NCBI RefSeq assembly: GCF_005938125.1 | Contig: NZ_VCQN01000001.1 | Coordinates: 434,001-498,000 of the forward strand | DNA: 64,000 nt | Direction: 5' to 3' | DNA from: Bacillus sp. BHET2 | GTDB lineage: Bacteria > Bacillota > Bacilli > Bacillales > Bacillaceae_B | Shown here: piece after piece, positions 1 through 7,277 of the stretch | Numbering within the stretch: the first letter of the stretch is position 1 | Layout of the letters: every line of letters starts with the position of its first letter | The notes under the pieces: generated by a model | What the model saw: the letters and a program-made list of their open reading frames with translations, nothing else | The model's database searches: none | What the model was told of the DNA's origin: nothing | Translations under genes and position numbers: made by a program

Positions 1-78
1 TATTCGGATGAAGGCCTTCTTATTATTTGGTGTGCTATGATAAATAAATAAAAAAAACAGACAGGTGTTGAGTATCGG

Positions 79-357
79 ATGATGAGGTTTGTGAAGCGTG
101 TGAGGTTTGTTTTGAATGTTCGTCGGTCGGTTCCGTTTTTGGTTCATTTTTTCCGTTCTCGTGATGTTGCGGTGTGGAAGAAGGTATTGTCAGTTGGGCT
201 GGTTGGGTTTTATTTCTGGCTTCCGTTGGATTTGATTCCTGATGTGTTTCTTATATTCGGAATTGTGGATGATCTCGCCGTGTATGCATTTATGCTGCAG
301 CTTATTGTGAAGATGGCTCCCTTGGAGTTGCAGAATCGATACGAATTAAAGAAGTAA
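79..357 (+). CDS. DUF1232 (YkvA-type) small membrane protein
   Basis: A 92-residue protein with the DUF1232 signature: a hydrophobic segment (about 34-52) running into FWLPLDLIPDVFLIFGIVDD, where the LxPxDLIPD and DDL motifs mark the family. A second member of the family lies at 33581-33949. The function of the family is not established; members are small membrane-associated proteins. The start is uncertain: ATGs at 79 and 82 have only a weak upstream AGGTG, and a GTG at 91 lies just after GATGAGG. The gene stands alone near the left edge, so its upstream context is cut off. Confidence 0.75.
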   Translation: MMRFVKRVRFVLNVRRSVPFLVHFFRSRDVAVWKKVLSVGLVGFYFWLPLDLIPDVFLIFGIVDDLAVYAFMLQLIVKMAPLELQNRYELKK

Positions 358-424
358 GTACAGCACCAACATTGGGCTCCTGTCATAGCTTATAAGAAGG
401 CTATTGCTTAGGAGGAGATACTTG

Positions 425-865
425 ATGCAAGACCAGCACCCGTATTATTTCGATAATGGTGATGACCGTGAAATCGATCAACAGCTGAGAAGGAATATAC
501 AAAAAGCCATTAATTATCAGTTCAAAGCTATATCCTATTACACACAATTGGCTGAACTTGCCCCGAATGAGACAGCGAAACAAGCCATCCTCGGAATACG
601 CCAGGATGAAATTCGTCACTTTAATGCCTTTAGCCAGACCTATCTTCAGCTGAACAACCTATATCCATCCCTTCAGTTAGTGAGTTCTCTTGACCTCCCA
701 TCCAATTATCGTCAAGCGATTCGGGAAAGCATAAAAGATGAAAGTGAATCAGTTACTTTCTATGTATCGATTTCCAATCAATTGACTGAACCAAGATCAC
801 AGCGAAGATTTATGAGAGCCGCATATGATGAACAGCGACATGCCGACATCCTACGAAACCTATAA
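425..865 (+). CDS. Ferritin-like four-helix protein
   Basis: A 146-residue all-helical protein. It has the paired carboxylate/histidine pattern of ferritin-like di-iron proteins: YQFKAISYYTQLAE with a later DEIRHF, then a second half with KDESESVTFY and DEQRHADIL. The spacing of the ExxRH and ExxRHA motifs matches rubrerythrin/ferritin-like domains, so metal binding and an oxidative or iron-related role are inferred. The ATG at 425 is chosen because AGGAGGAG ends just before it; an upstream in-frame TTG at 404 has no ribosome binding site. A terminator follows directly. Confidence 0.75.
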   Translation: MQDQHPYYFDNGDDREIDQQLRRNIQKAINYQFKAISYYTQLAELAPNETAKQAILGIRQDEIRHFNAFSQTYLQLNNLYPSLQLVSSLDLPSNYRQAIRESIKDESESVTFYVSISNQLTEPRSQRRFMRAAYDEQRHADILRNL

Positions 866-871
866 AGGAAG

Positions 872-917
872 AAAACCGAAATCCGCCAAAAAAATGGGAA
901 GCTGATTCCGGTTTTTT
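872..917 (+). terminator. Intrinsic terminator after the ferritin-like gene
   Basis: AAAACCGAAATC pairs with GATTCCGGTTTT (one mismatch) and is followed by a run of six T. Confidence 0.75.
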
Positions 918-988
918 CTTTTGATTTTATCCAAGTAATTCGATACACTATAAATACATAAATTCCAATAAGAAAGGTATGAATTAAA

Positions 989-1417
989 ATGAGTGCCATT
1001 TCACCCAATTCGATACCGAAACCGTTAGTTCAAGTAAATCAGTGGTTCATAGTTATAAGCGTAGTCATTTCTTGGCTGTTTCAAATAGAATTCTTCTTAT
1101 TGCTTCCATTCATCGCTGGATTGTCTGCATTGATCTTTAAATTCAATCCTGTCATAAAGATAGGGAAGCGTTTCTTAAAGAAAGACCCATCCCAGTATAC
1201 ACCTGAGGACGCCGATCAGCAGCAGTTTAATAACATCATTGCTGTAAGCTGTTTAGGTGCAGCAATGATTAGTGCTCTTATTGGATGGAGCACAGGATTC
1301 TACATCTTCTCAGGTATGGTATTTCTAGCGGCATCCATTGCACTTGCCGGATTCTGTATTGGTTGCTTTATCCGTTTTCAGTGGAAGAGATTACAGTATA
1401 AGCGATCTCTGCAGTAG
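989..1417 (+). CDS. DUF4395 family membrane protein
   Basis: A 142-residue protein with an N-terminal PKPLVQVNQ segment, two hydrophobic segments (about 20-50) and two more near the C-terminus (about 85-130). This layout and the KPLVxVNQ start are typical of DUF4395 proteins, which are uncharacterised membrane proteins often found near thiosulfate/rhodanese genes in other species. No such neighbour exists here. AGAAAGG lies upstream of the ATG. No terminator is obvious before the next promoter. Confidence 0.7.
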   Translation: MSAISPNSIPKPLVQVNQWFIVISVVISWLFQIEFFLLLPFIAGLSALIFKFNPVIKIGKRFLKKDPSQYTPEDADQQQFNNIIAVSCLGAAMISALIGWSTGFYIFSGMVFLAASIALAGFCIGCFIRFQWKRLQYKRSLQ

Positions 1418-1421
1418 TCTA

Positions 1422-1450
1422 TTGACTTGGAATGAGATTCATCGTACACT
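1422..1450 (+). promoter_or_regulatory. Sigma-A promoter of the mutS2-like leader transcript
   Basis: TTGACT (1422-1427), 17 bp, TACACT (1445-1450). It would start an RNA near 1457, about 385 nt before the coding start. Confidence 0.6.
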
Positions 1451-1491
1451 AGTCATGAAATCCAATATTGTATACAAAGGGAGTATGTTTT

Positions 1492-1515
1492 ATGTTAGGT
1501 GTCGTTCTTAACTAA
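1492..1515 (+). CDS. Leader peptide MLGVVLN upstream of the mutS2-like gene
   Basis: ATG-TTA-GGT-GTC-GTT-CTT-AAC-TAA is preceded by AAAGGGAG with 8 nt spacing. It lies inside the 5' arm of the large leader hairpin, so a ribosome stalled on it would open that hairpin. Very short hydrophobic leader peptides of this kind control antibiotic-inducible genes such as msrD. An overlapping alternative frame starts at the ATG at 1485. That it is translated is an inference. Confidence 0.45.
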   Translation: MLGVVLN

Positions 1516-1643
1516 CCGTGAAATGAATACGGACATTTTGCAATCAATCGTCTTTAATTAGCCGATTGTATAAGCTTATTTAGTTGTGCTTGCAAAATGT
1601 AGTTAAGAACAATGGTCATAGCATACTCATTTCCTTTATCAGG

Positions 1644-1675
1644 AGAGCTGTGTCTTTGTGCACAGCTCTTTTTTT
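1644..1675 (+). terminator. Leader terminator T1
   Basis: AGAGCTGTG (1644-1652) pairs perfectly with CACAGCTCT (1661-1669), followed by a T tract. The octamer TGTGCACA occurs at 1657-1664 and again at 1674-1681 and could form a competing hairpin. Confidence 0.8.
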
Positions 1676-1784
1676 GTGCACAATTCCGCAAATCGCTAAA
1701 GTGAGCTCATCCCACTTTGAATGAACGATTGATTTGCGTCACACGTCCTTGATGATGAAGGTTGGATGGAATATGAGTAAAGGA

Positions 1785-1821
1785 AGACCACAATGGACAT
1801 TGTTCGTTGTGGTCTATTTTT
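1785..1821 (+). terminator. Leader terminator T2 just before the mutS2-like start
   Basis: AGACCACAA (1785-1793) pairs with TTGTGGTCT (1807-1815), followed by ATTTTTG. It lies about 10 nt before the GGAGGAG ribosome binding site, so it would have to be overcome for expression. Confidence 0.65.
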
Positions 1822-1841
1822 GTCTAAATGGAGGAGATAAC

Positions 1842-3779
1842 ATGAACGAAAAGACGTTTCAAACACTAGAATTTCATTCGGTTAAAGATGAATTGACCCG
1901 CTTTGCCCTCACAGAAGAAGGCAAGAAGGAACTGTTAAGTTTAATTCCATCAACAAACAAACGGCAAATAGACATGCGTCTTGAAGAGGTAACGGAAGCA
2001 GTAAGAATCATTGAGAAAAGTGCCAGTGTCCCGATTCATGCGTTAGACGGGGTACAAAGCATGATGGGGAATCTGACGAAAGGGGTCCCCTTGCGCCCGG
2101 ACCAGCTTACGGGTCTTTATTATTTTCTTGATGCATGTAAGAAACTCAAGAAATTCATGGACGATAAACAGTGGGTGGCACCGAGGGTTTCATCGTATGT
2201 ATATTCAATAGAAGAGATTCCAGACCTGGGAGAGGAAATCAATCGATGCATCCGAAATGGAAGAGTGGATGACTATGCGAGTAAAGAACTGTTACGGATC
2301 AGAAAACAAGTTAGCATTCAAGAAGATCGCTTAAAGGATAAAATTCAGTCGATCGTAAAATCGGCAAAATATAAATCTTTTCTTCAAGAAGCAATTGTGA
2401 GTCAGAGGAATGGCCGGTATGTTCTCCCAATTAAGAAAGAATTCAGGGGGAAATTGAAAGGAGCCGTCTTGGATTCGTCTGCTTCCGGATCGACCTTGTA
2501 TATTGAACCGGAGGAATTAAGTACTCAGCAAGACCAGCTCCTGTTGTATAAACTAGAGGAAGATCGTGAAGTAGAGAATATTCTTTGGACGCTGACCGGG
2601 TTGGTTCAGGCATTCGAACCACAATTAAATCTCGCAATCGAAACTATGATTCATTATGATGTATTGTTCGCCAAAGCGAAATATAGTCGTTCTTATGGTG
2701 GCGTTAGCGCAGTTGTAAATGAAGATCATCGAATTCATTTGAAAAATGCCGTCCATCCATTGCTTGGAACACAGGCGGTTCCACTATCTATACAAATGGG
2801 GGAAGAGTTTCATGCTTTGGTCATAACCGGTCCGAATACAGGGGGGAAAACCGTTACCATCAAGACAGTTGGTCTTCTTACCCTCATGACGCAATGCGGG
2901 TTGCATATCCCAGCAGATGAGGGCAGTGAAATTAGCATTTATCAGCAGATTCTATTAGACATCGGGGATGGACAAAGTCTTCAACAAAATTTAAGCACCT
3001 TCAGCTCTCACGTCAAAAATATTATTGATATCTTGAAGGATACGAATGACCGTACTCTCATCTTATTGGATGAGCTTGGTTCCGGTACAGATCCCATGGA
3101 AGGTATGGGACTCGCAACAGCGATCCTCGATCAATTATTTGAGAAGGGGGCGACAATCCTTGCCACTACCCATTATAGTGAAATCAAAAATTTCGCGAAA
3201 GAACACGAAGGCTTTACCAATGGCAGCATGGAATTTAACATCGACACCTTGCAGCCAACGTATAAGCTCATCGTAGGGAAAGGGGGAGAAAGCCAAGCGT
3301 TTTCCATTGCGTTGAAGCTTGGGATGCACCCTGATATCATCGAACGAGCACACGAAATTACCTATAAGGAAAAAAGAACCTACAGCCTCGGGGACGTCGA
3401 TTTTCATATGAAGAAGGAAATGGAGAAGCAGGTGATTGTAAATAAGCACAAGAAAAGATCTCATAGTAAACCAGCCTTACGACCAGGAAACAGTGCAGTT
3501 GAATATTATGGAAAAGGCGATAATGTGAAGGTTTCTCCTGAAGGGGAATTTGCTATTGTATATGAAGGACCCAATGATAAAGGGGACTATATAATCCAAA
3601 TCAAAGGGGAAAAGAAAACGGTAAATCACAAAAGGTTAAGTCTCTATGTCTCTGCCAAGGAATTATATCCAGACGAATATGACTTTGATATTATCTTTAA
3701 TAGTAAAGGTAATCGGAAGAAAGATAAGATCATGGGGAAGCGTTTTGTAGAAGGACTGACGATCGATCACGAAGAGTAA
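1842..3779 (+). CDS. MutS2-like ATPase lacking the Smr nuclease domain
   Basis: A 645-residue MutS-family protein. It has a MutS2-type core/lever region (about 1-300), Walker A GPNTGGKT near residue 330, Walker B LILLDELGSGTDP near 405-417 and the TTHYSEIK switch near 441. It ends in a KOW-like segment (about 560-610). Canonical MutS2 of B. subtilis is about 785 residues and ends in an Smr domain; here the long coiled coil is short and Smr is absent. MutS2 is known to bind collided ribosomes and help split them, so a ribosome-directed role is plausible. The ATG at 1842 follows GGAGGAG. The reading frame stays open upstream to 1734, but that part overlaps terminator T2 and is taken as leader. 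The gene is monocistronic with a strong terminator. Confidence 0.85.
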   Translation: MNEKTFQTLEFHSVKDELTRFALTEEGKKELLSLIPSTNKRQIDMRLEEVTEAVRIIEKSASVPIHALDGVQSMMGNLTKGVPLRPDQLTGLYYFLDACKKLKKFMDDKQWVAPRVSSYVYSIEEIPDLGEEINRCIRNGRVDDYASKELLRIRKQVSIQEDRLKDKIQSIVKSAKYKSFLQEAIVSQRNGRYVLPIKKEFRGKLKGAVLDSSASGSTLYIEPEELSTQQDQLLLYKLEEDREVENILWTLTGLVQAFEPQLNLAIETMIHYDVLFAKAKYSRSYGGVSAVVNEDHRIHLKNAVHPLLGTQAVPLSIQMGEEFHALVITGPNTGGKTVTIKTVGLLTLMTQCGLHIPADEGSEISIYQQILLDIGDGQSLQQNLSTFSSHVKNIIDILKDTNDRTLILLDELGSGTDPMEGMGLATAILDQLFEKGATILATTHYSEIKNFAKEHEGFTNGSMEFNIDTLQPTYKLIVGKGGESQAFSIALKLGMHPDIIERAHEITYKEKRTYSLGDVDFHMKKEMEKQVIVNKHKKRSHSKPALRPGNSAVEYYGKGDNVKVSPEGEFAIVYEGPNDKGDYIIQIKGEKKTVNHKRLSLYVSAKELYPDEYDFDIIFNSKGNRKKDKIMGKRFVEGLTIDHEE

Positions 3780-3783
3780 AAAA

Positions 3784-3818
3784 ACGTACGGGAGCAACTG
3801 CTCTCGTGCGTTTTTTTA
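3784..3818 (+). terminator. Terminator after the mutS2-like gene
   Basis: ACGTACGGGAGC (3784-3795) pairs with GCTCTCGTGCGT (3800-3811) with two G-U pairs and is followed by T7. It may also serve the converging gene on the minus strand. Confidence 0.85.
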
Positions 3819-3832
3819 TATCACTCCCAAAA

Positions 3833-4561
3833 CTATTGAATGCTGGTGAAAATGAAAGACAGGATGATTCCTAAGGAACAAAGGAATCCGACGATGGGTC
3901 CGCCGTCCTCAAAGGCCTCGGGCATCATAGTGGACGAAACCATAGCGAGTAATCCGCCTGCTCCGAAAGCTCCGATTAAGTAAGAAGTGCTTTCAGGTGC
4001 ATTTTCCAAAAACACATAGCCCAGCAATGAGCTGACGGAAGAAAGAATGACCACACTTCCCCATAGAAATAGAATTTTTCTCGTACTATATTGATCCATC
4101 TTTAACCCGATACTGCTGGATAATGATTCGGGTAAATTACTAATGAAGATCGCGGTAATAAATACCCATCCCATGGATTCGCTTTCTAGAAAGCTTACCC
4201 CGATAATGATGGATTCAGGGATCGCGTCCATGAGTGTCCCTACATAAATCGCTAATCCTGAATGACCTTGGGGATTTTGCTTTGAACGTTTCCGGTCACT
4301 TCCGCCTTTTTTAGAAATAAAGAGTTCAAATAATGTAAAGATAAGAGCACCCAGCAGAAACATGGATATAAGATAGTACAGATTTGCTTTTCCTTCTGCT
4401 TCACTTAAGAGATCGAAGGTGGCGGATCCAATGATCAATCCTGTACCTAATGCCATGATATATGCGACTACACGCTTAGGGATATGGAGAAAAATACCCA
4501 TAAATGCCCCAATCAAGAGAGATAAACTGGCAATCCCTCCCCATAAAGCTGCCTGAAACAT
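3833..4561 (-). CDS. ZIP-family-like metal transporter
   Basis: A 242-residue protein with about seven to eight hydrophobic segments and a charged cytoplasmic loop (about 86-102, KKGGSDRKRSKQNPQ). The pseudo-repeated motifs GTLMDAIPESIIIG and ISNLPESLSSSIG correspond to the metal-binding helices of ZIP transporters. In most ZIPs the first is HxxPEG; here Asp and Ser replace His and Gly (DAIPES), so metal specificity cannot be assumed. The ATG has GGAGGTGG close upstream. It converges on the mutS2-like gene. Confidence 0.7.
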   Translation of the reverse strand: MFQAALWGGIASLSLLIGAFMGIFLHIPKRVVAYIMALGTGLIIGSATFDLLSEAEGKANLYYLISMFLLGALIFTLFELFISKKGGSDRKRSKQNPQGHSGLAIYVGTLMDAIPESIIIGVSFLESESMGWVFITAIFISNLPESLSSSIGLKMDQYSTRKILFLWGSVVILSSVSSLLGYVFLENAPESTSYLIGAFGAGGLLAMVSSTMMPEAFEDGGPIVGFLCSLGIILSFIFTSIQ

Positions 4562-4637
4562 CCTTCCACCTCCCGAAATCAGTCTACCATTCGAGTTTTC
4601 CCTTTTTATGTAATGAATTAAACACGTTTAAAGCTAT

Positions 4638-4668
4638 TGAATAATTTTATTTCTCTCCGGGGATAGTA
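4638..4668 (+). promoter_or_regulatory. Possible sigma-G/F-type promoter of the YhcN-like gene
   Basis: TGAATA (4638-4643), 18 bp, GATAGTA (4662-4668) resembles forespore promoters, which fits the sporulation lipoprotein downstream. The match is judged by eye only. Confidence 0.35.
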
Positions 4669-4697
4669 AGGGTGAATAAAATTCAGGAGGTATTCTA

Positions 4698-5213
4698 ATG
4701 AAAAAATATTTATTGATTTCAGTTACAGGCTTTATGTTGATGTTCATCGCAGCTGGTTGCGGTACAAACAAAAACATGAATGAAGAAGGACAACAAATGA
4801 ACAACCGGAATCTCGAAAAGGTGAACTACAAAAATGATCAAGCAAATCGGGATTACGTAAATGACGGTATGATGAAAGAGAATTACTCACTAGCGAAGCA
4901 AGAAGCCGATAGGGTAGCTGATCTTAAAGAAGTGAAAAGTGCGTATGTTTTGACGACAGATCAAAATGCATATGTTGCAGCGTCCCTAGAAGGGAACATG
5001 AATGGAAAGGTAACGAAGGATCTCGAGAAAAAAATCTCCGATCAGGTGAAAAAACAAAACGGAAGCATCAATCACGTATATGTGTCTACAAATCCTGAGT
5101 TCGTAGGCAGTATGAAAGATTACGCCAATAAAGCGGAAAATGGTAAACCGATCGAAGGATTTGGTGAGGAAATAGCAGATATGGTAAAGCGGGTATTCCC
5201 AAACAAAGGATGA
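4698..5213 (+). CDS. YhcN/YlaJ family sporulation lipoprotein
   Basis: A 171-residue lipoprotein: a short basic N-terminus, a hydrophobic core and the lipobox AAGC at about residues 18-21. An Asn/Gln-rich linker follows, then the YhcN/YlaJ domain with LKEVKSAYVLTTDQNAYVAASL and VYVSTNPEFVGSMKDYA. Family members are forespore inner-membrane lipoproteins implicated in germination or spore structure. AGGAGG lies upstream of the ATG, and a possible forespore promoter lies just before that. A terminator follows at 5224-5252. Confidence 0.85.
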   Translation: MKKYLLISVTGFMLMFIAAGCGTNKNMNEEGQQMNNRNLEKVNYKNDQANRDYVNDGMMKENYSLAKQEADRVADLKEVKSAYVLTTDQNAYVAASLEGNMNGKVTKDLEKKISDQVKKQNGSINHVYVSTNPEFVGSMKDYANKAENGKPIEGFGEEIADMVKRVFPNKG

Positions 5214-5223
5214 TATATCCATG

Positions 5224-5252
5224 AAAAGTCGAACATGTTTCGGCTTTTTTTC
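5224..5252 (+). terminator. Terminator after the YhcN-like gene
   Basis: AAAAGTCGAA pairs with TTCGGCTTTT (one G-U pair), followed by a T tract. Confidence 0.7.
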
Positions 5253-5275
5253 TTTATCCTGATCCCATTTTCCTT

Positions 5276-5305
5276 TTGCACTACTTTCGTTCTTCATGGT
5301 ATAGT
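5276..5305 (+). promoter_or_regulatory. Sigma-A promoter of the vmlR-like leader
   Basis: TTGCAC (5276-5281), 18 bp, TATAGT (5300-5305). The predicted start near 5312 gives a leader of about 230 nt. Confidence 0.55.
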
Positions 5306-5334
5306 TAATTTACTAAATATGACAGGAGTGATGG

Positions 5335-5397
5335 GTGGACAATGAAGAACTAATCTTATTTTCGACGATTGAAATTCCATATTTCAAATCAACCTAA
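5335..5397 (+). CDS. Leader peptide of the vmlR-like attenuator (20 aa)
   Basis: The GTG start at 5335 has AGGAG (5324-5328) at 6 nt spacing. The 20-codon ORF begins MDNEELILFSTIE and stops at 5395-5397, three bases before the antiterminator strand at 5400. Its codons run through the first arm of the leader stem, so its translation controls the fold. Two shorter overlapping ORFs (ATG 5331, MGGQ; ATG 5342, MKN) are alternatives with poorer spacing. Confidence 0.5.
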   Translation: MDNEELILFSTIEIPYFKST

Positions 5398-5479
5398 ATA
5401 GGATTAGTCTGCCCATTTTTATAAACTGCTTAGCTATTAAGTGTATATAGCTTTCTTTGCGTACGTTACAGGTCCGGCT

Positions 5480-5511
5480 AATCCTTCCAGAAATATTGGG
5501 AGGATTTTTTT
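5480..5511 (+). terminator. Attenuator terminator before the vmlR-like gene
   Basis: AATCCTTCC (5480-5488) pairs with GGGAGGATT (5498-5506), followed by T7. Confidence 0.8.
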
Positions 5512-5542
5512 GTTCTCCCTTTTTAAGAAAGGGGAAAATGTT

Positions 5543-7186
5543 TTGAGAGAAATATTGAAATTATCAAATGTGAGTTATGAAGTTATGAATGGAATGATAG
5601 TTGAACAAATGAATGCCGGTGTGCAGGAAGGGGAAATCATCGGCATCATCGGAAATAATGGGGCCGGGAAGTCCACGCTCCTGCAATTGATAAGTGGTGA
5701 CAGAATACCGTCTGAAGGTCAGGTCCAATGGTTGCAACCGGATATAACGATCACCATGGTGGAACAGGAAACCGAAACCCATTCCTCCGAAGGAATGACC
5801 CCATCTGAAGTCAAGTTACTGAATAAATGGCACGTTCCAGCACATGGATTCCAGCAGTTAAGCGGTGGAGAAAAGCTGAAGGCGAGACTCGCAAAAGGAT
5901 TTTCGGGAAATGCCGACCTGCTTCTATTGGATGAGCCGACCAATCACCTTGATCAGTATAGCCTCAAGCTTCTGACCAAACAAATTAAGGAGTATAAAGG
6001 CACCATCCTTCTCGTGTCCCACGATCGATATTTTCTCGATGAGGCCGTGACGAAAATCTGGTCGATAGAAGGGAAGAAGCTGATCGAGCATAAAGGGAAT
6101 TATTCTAGCTATATAGAGGCGCGCAAGCAGCGAAGGCTCACCCAGCAACGTGAGTACGAGAAACAGCAGAAAATGGTGGAACGAATTGAAAAGCAGATGC
6201 GGGAGCTCTCTTCCTGGTCTGAAAAGGCCCATGCCCAGTCCACAAAGCAGGAAGGATATAAAGAGTACTACCGTGTAAAGGCGAAACGTACCGACAGTCA
6301 AGTGAAGTCCAAGCAAAAACGTCTGCAAAAACAGCTGGAAACAGCAAAGGTGGAAGAGGTCGAGGAGGAGCAAATAGTGCGATTCTCCGTCCAATCGGCT
6401 CACAAAAAAGGAAGACGTTTCCTAGAAGTGAAAGGTCTCAAGAAATCCTTTGAGGGACGGACCTTATTCGAAAACGTCCATTTCACGATCCAACACGGTG
6501 AAAAGGTATCGATCCTTGGACCGAATGGAAGCGGCAAGACGACACTTCTGAAGATCATCATGGGTATGGAATCGTCAGAAGGAGAAGTGTGGCTTTCACC
6601 ATCTGCCCACGTCGGCTACCTGACCCAGGAAGTGTTTGATCTTCCATTTGATAAGACTCCGGAAGAGCTTTTTCATAAAGAAACATACGAAGAGAGGGGG
6701 AAGGTCCAGACGTTAATGGATCAAATGGGTTTCCAGACGTCCCATTGGCGTGAGCCCATCCGAAATTTGAGCATGGGGGAACGGGTGAAGTGCAAGTTGA
6801 TGAAGTATATGTTAGAAGAAAGAGACGTCTTAATCTTGGATGAACCCACGAACCATCTCGACTTACCATCCAGGGAACAACTGGAAGAAACGCTCTCAGA
6901 GTACAATGGAACATTGATCGTCGTGTCCCACGACCGATATTTTCTGGAAAAGACGACGGAGATCAAGCTCGTGATTGAGAAAAGCACCATCCAAAAGCAG
7001 TTGGATGGACCCACAGTAGAACGGGATGACAAAAAGGAACTCCTGTTAAAATTGGAAACAGAGAGACAGGAAGTGTTGGGAAGGTTGAGTTTTATTTCTC
7101 CGCTTGATCCGGAATATGAAGATCTCGATCGGAAGTTCAGGGAGCTGACCGTGAGAATCAACAAATTGAACTGGTGTGAATCTTAA
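5543..7186 (+). CDS. vmlR: VmlR-type ABC-F ribosome protection ATPase
   Basis: A 547-residue soluble ABC-F protein with two ATPase domains and no membrane segment. Domain 1 has Walker A GNNGAGKST (about 36-44), signature LSGGEKLKAR (about 103) and DEPTNHLD (about 130). A basic, Gln/Lys-rich linker (about 190-290) is the arm that reaches into the ribosome. Domain 2 has GPNGSGKTT (about 326), LSMGERVKCK (about 409) and DEPTNHLD (about 432), followed by a C-terminal coiled coil. Length and N-terminus match B. subtilis VmlR, which gives resistance to lincosamides, pleuromutilins and streptogramin A. The TTG at 5543 is chosen for AAAGGGG at proper spacing; the open frame back to 5441 is leader. 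Confidence 0.85.
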   Translation: MREILKLSNVSYEVMNGMIVEQMNAGVQEGEIIGIIGNNGAGKSTLLQLISGDRIPSEGQVQWLQPDITITMVEQETETHSSEGMTPSEVKLLNKWHVPAHGFQQLSGGEKLKARLAKGFSGNADLLLLDEPTNHLDQYSLKLLTKQIKEYKGTILLVSHDRYFLDEAVTKIWSIEGKKLIEHKGNYSSYIEARKQRRLTQQREYEKQQKMVERIEKQMRELSSWSEKAHAQSTKQEGYKEYYRVKAKRTDSQVKSKQKRLQKQLETAKVEEVEEEQIVRFSVQSAHKKGRRFLEVKGLKKSFEGRTLFENVHFTIQHGEKVSILGPNGSGKTTLLKIIMGMESSEGEVWLSPSAHVGYLTQEVFDLPFDKTPEELFHKETYEERGKVQTLMDQMGFQTSHWREPIRNLSMGERVKCKLMKYMLEERDVLILDEPTNHLDLPSREQLEETLSEYNGTLIVVSHDRYFLEKTTEIKLVIEKSTIQKQLDGPTVERDDKKELLLKLETERQEVLGRLSFISPLDPEYEDLDRKFRELTVRINKLNWCES

Positions 7187-7196
7187 GGAGATAAAC

Positions 7197-7277
7197 ATGT
7201 GCAATCACCTGTTCTTCTGTCAGGTGATTGCACTTATTACTATCTTCATAATTTGGAATGAAAAAGAAGGGAAGTAG
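7197..7277 (+). CDS. Possible 26-aa hydrophobic peptide coupled to the vmlR-like gene
   Basis: The ATG at 7197 has a TAAGGAG ribosome binding site (7184-7190) that contains the vmlR-like stop codon, suggesting coupled translation. The product begins MCNHLFFCQVIALITIF and ends NEKEGK, so it could be one membrane helix with a charged tail. Its first third overlaps a perfect hairpin, so it may simply be chance reading of a terminator. No family is recognised. Confidence 0.35.
   Translation: MCNHLFFCQVIALITIFIIWNEKEGK
7200..7238 (+). terminator. Hairpin/terminator after the vmlR-like gene
   Basis: TGCAATCACCTG (7200-7211) pairs perfectly with CAGGTGATTGCA (7221-7232). The tail CTTATTA is only moderately T-rich. 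Confidence 0.6.

Larger units (their letters stand above)
1457..1841 (+). promoter_or_regulatory. Long structured attenuator leader of the mutS2-like gene
   Basis: The leader can form one extended hairpin from 1481 to 1628. The pairs are GAGTATG 1481-1487 with CATACTC 1622-1628; GTTCTTAACT 1504-1513 with AGTTAAGAAC 1601-1610; ACATTTTGCAA 1533-1543 with TTGCAAAATGT 1590-1600; and CAATCG 1545-1550 with CGATTG 1563-1568. The 5' arm contains a very short ORF with a good ribosome binding site. Two intrinsic terminators follow (1644-1675 and 1785-1821), with another hairpin between them (CGCAAATC 1687-1694 with GATTTGCG 1731-1738). This is the architecture of ribosome-mediated attenuation. The exact antiterminator pairing could not be settled by eye. 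Confidence 0.65.
5312..5542 (+). promoter_or_regulatory. Ribosome-mediated attenuator leader of the vmlR-like gene
   Basis: Two exclusive folds can be read. In the off state, ACTAATCTTATTT (5349-5361) pairs with AAATAGGATTAGT (5396-5408) over 13 bp, extended by GGGTGG 5333-5338 with CTGCCC 5409-5414; the terminator at 5480-5511 can then form. In the on state, AGGATTAG (5400-5407) pairs instead with CTAATCCT (5478-5485), which destroys the 5' arm of the terminator. A short ORF (5335-5397) covers the first arm, so a drug-stalled ribosome would favour antitermination. B. subtilis vmlR is known to be controlled by leader attenuation. Confidence 0.75.

Noticed and set aside
1734..1841. N-terminal extension of the mutS2-like gene to 1734
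   Set aside because: The frame is open, but it runs through terminator T2, and the ATG at 1842 has the strong GGAGGAG site.
5441..5542. N-terminal extension of the vmlR-like gene to 5441
   Set aside because: It covers the attenuator terminator; the known VmlR N-terminus aligns with the TTG at 5543.
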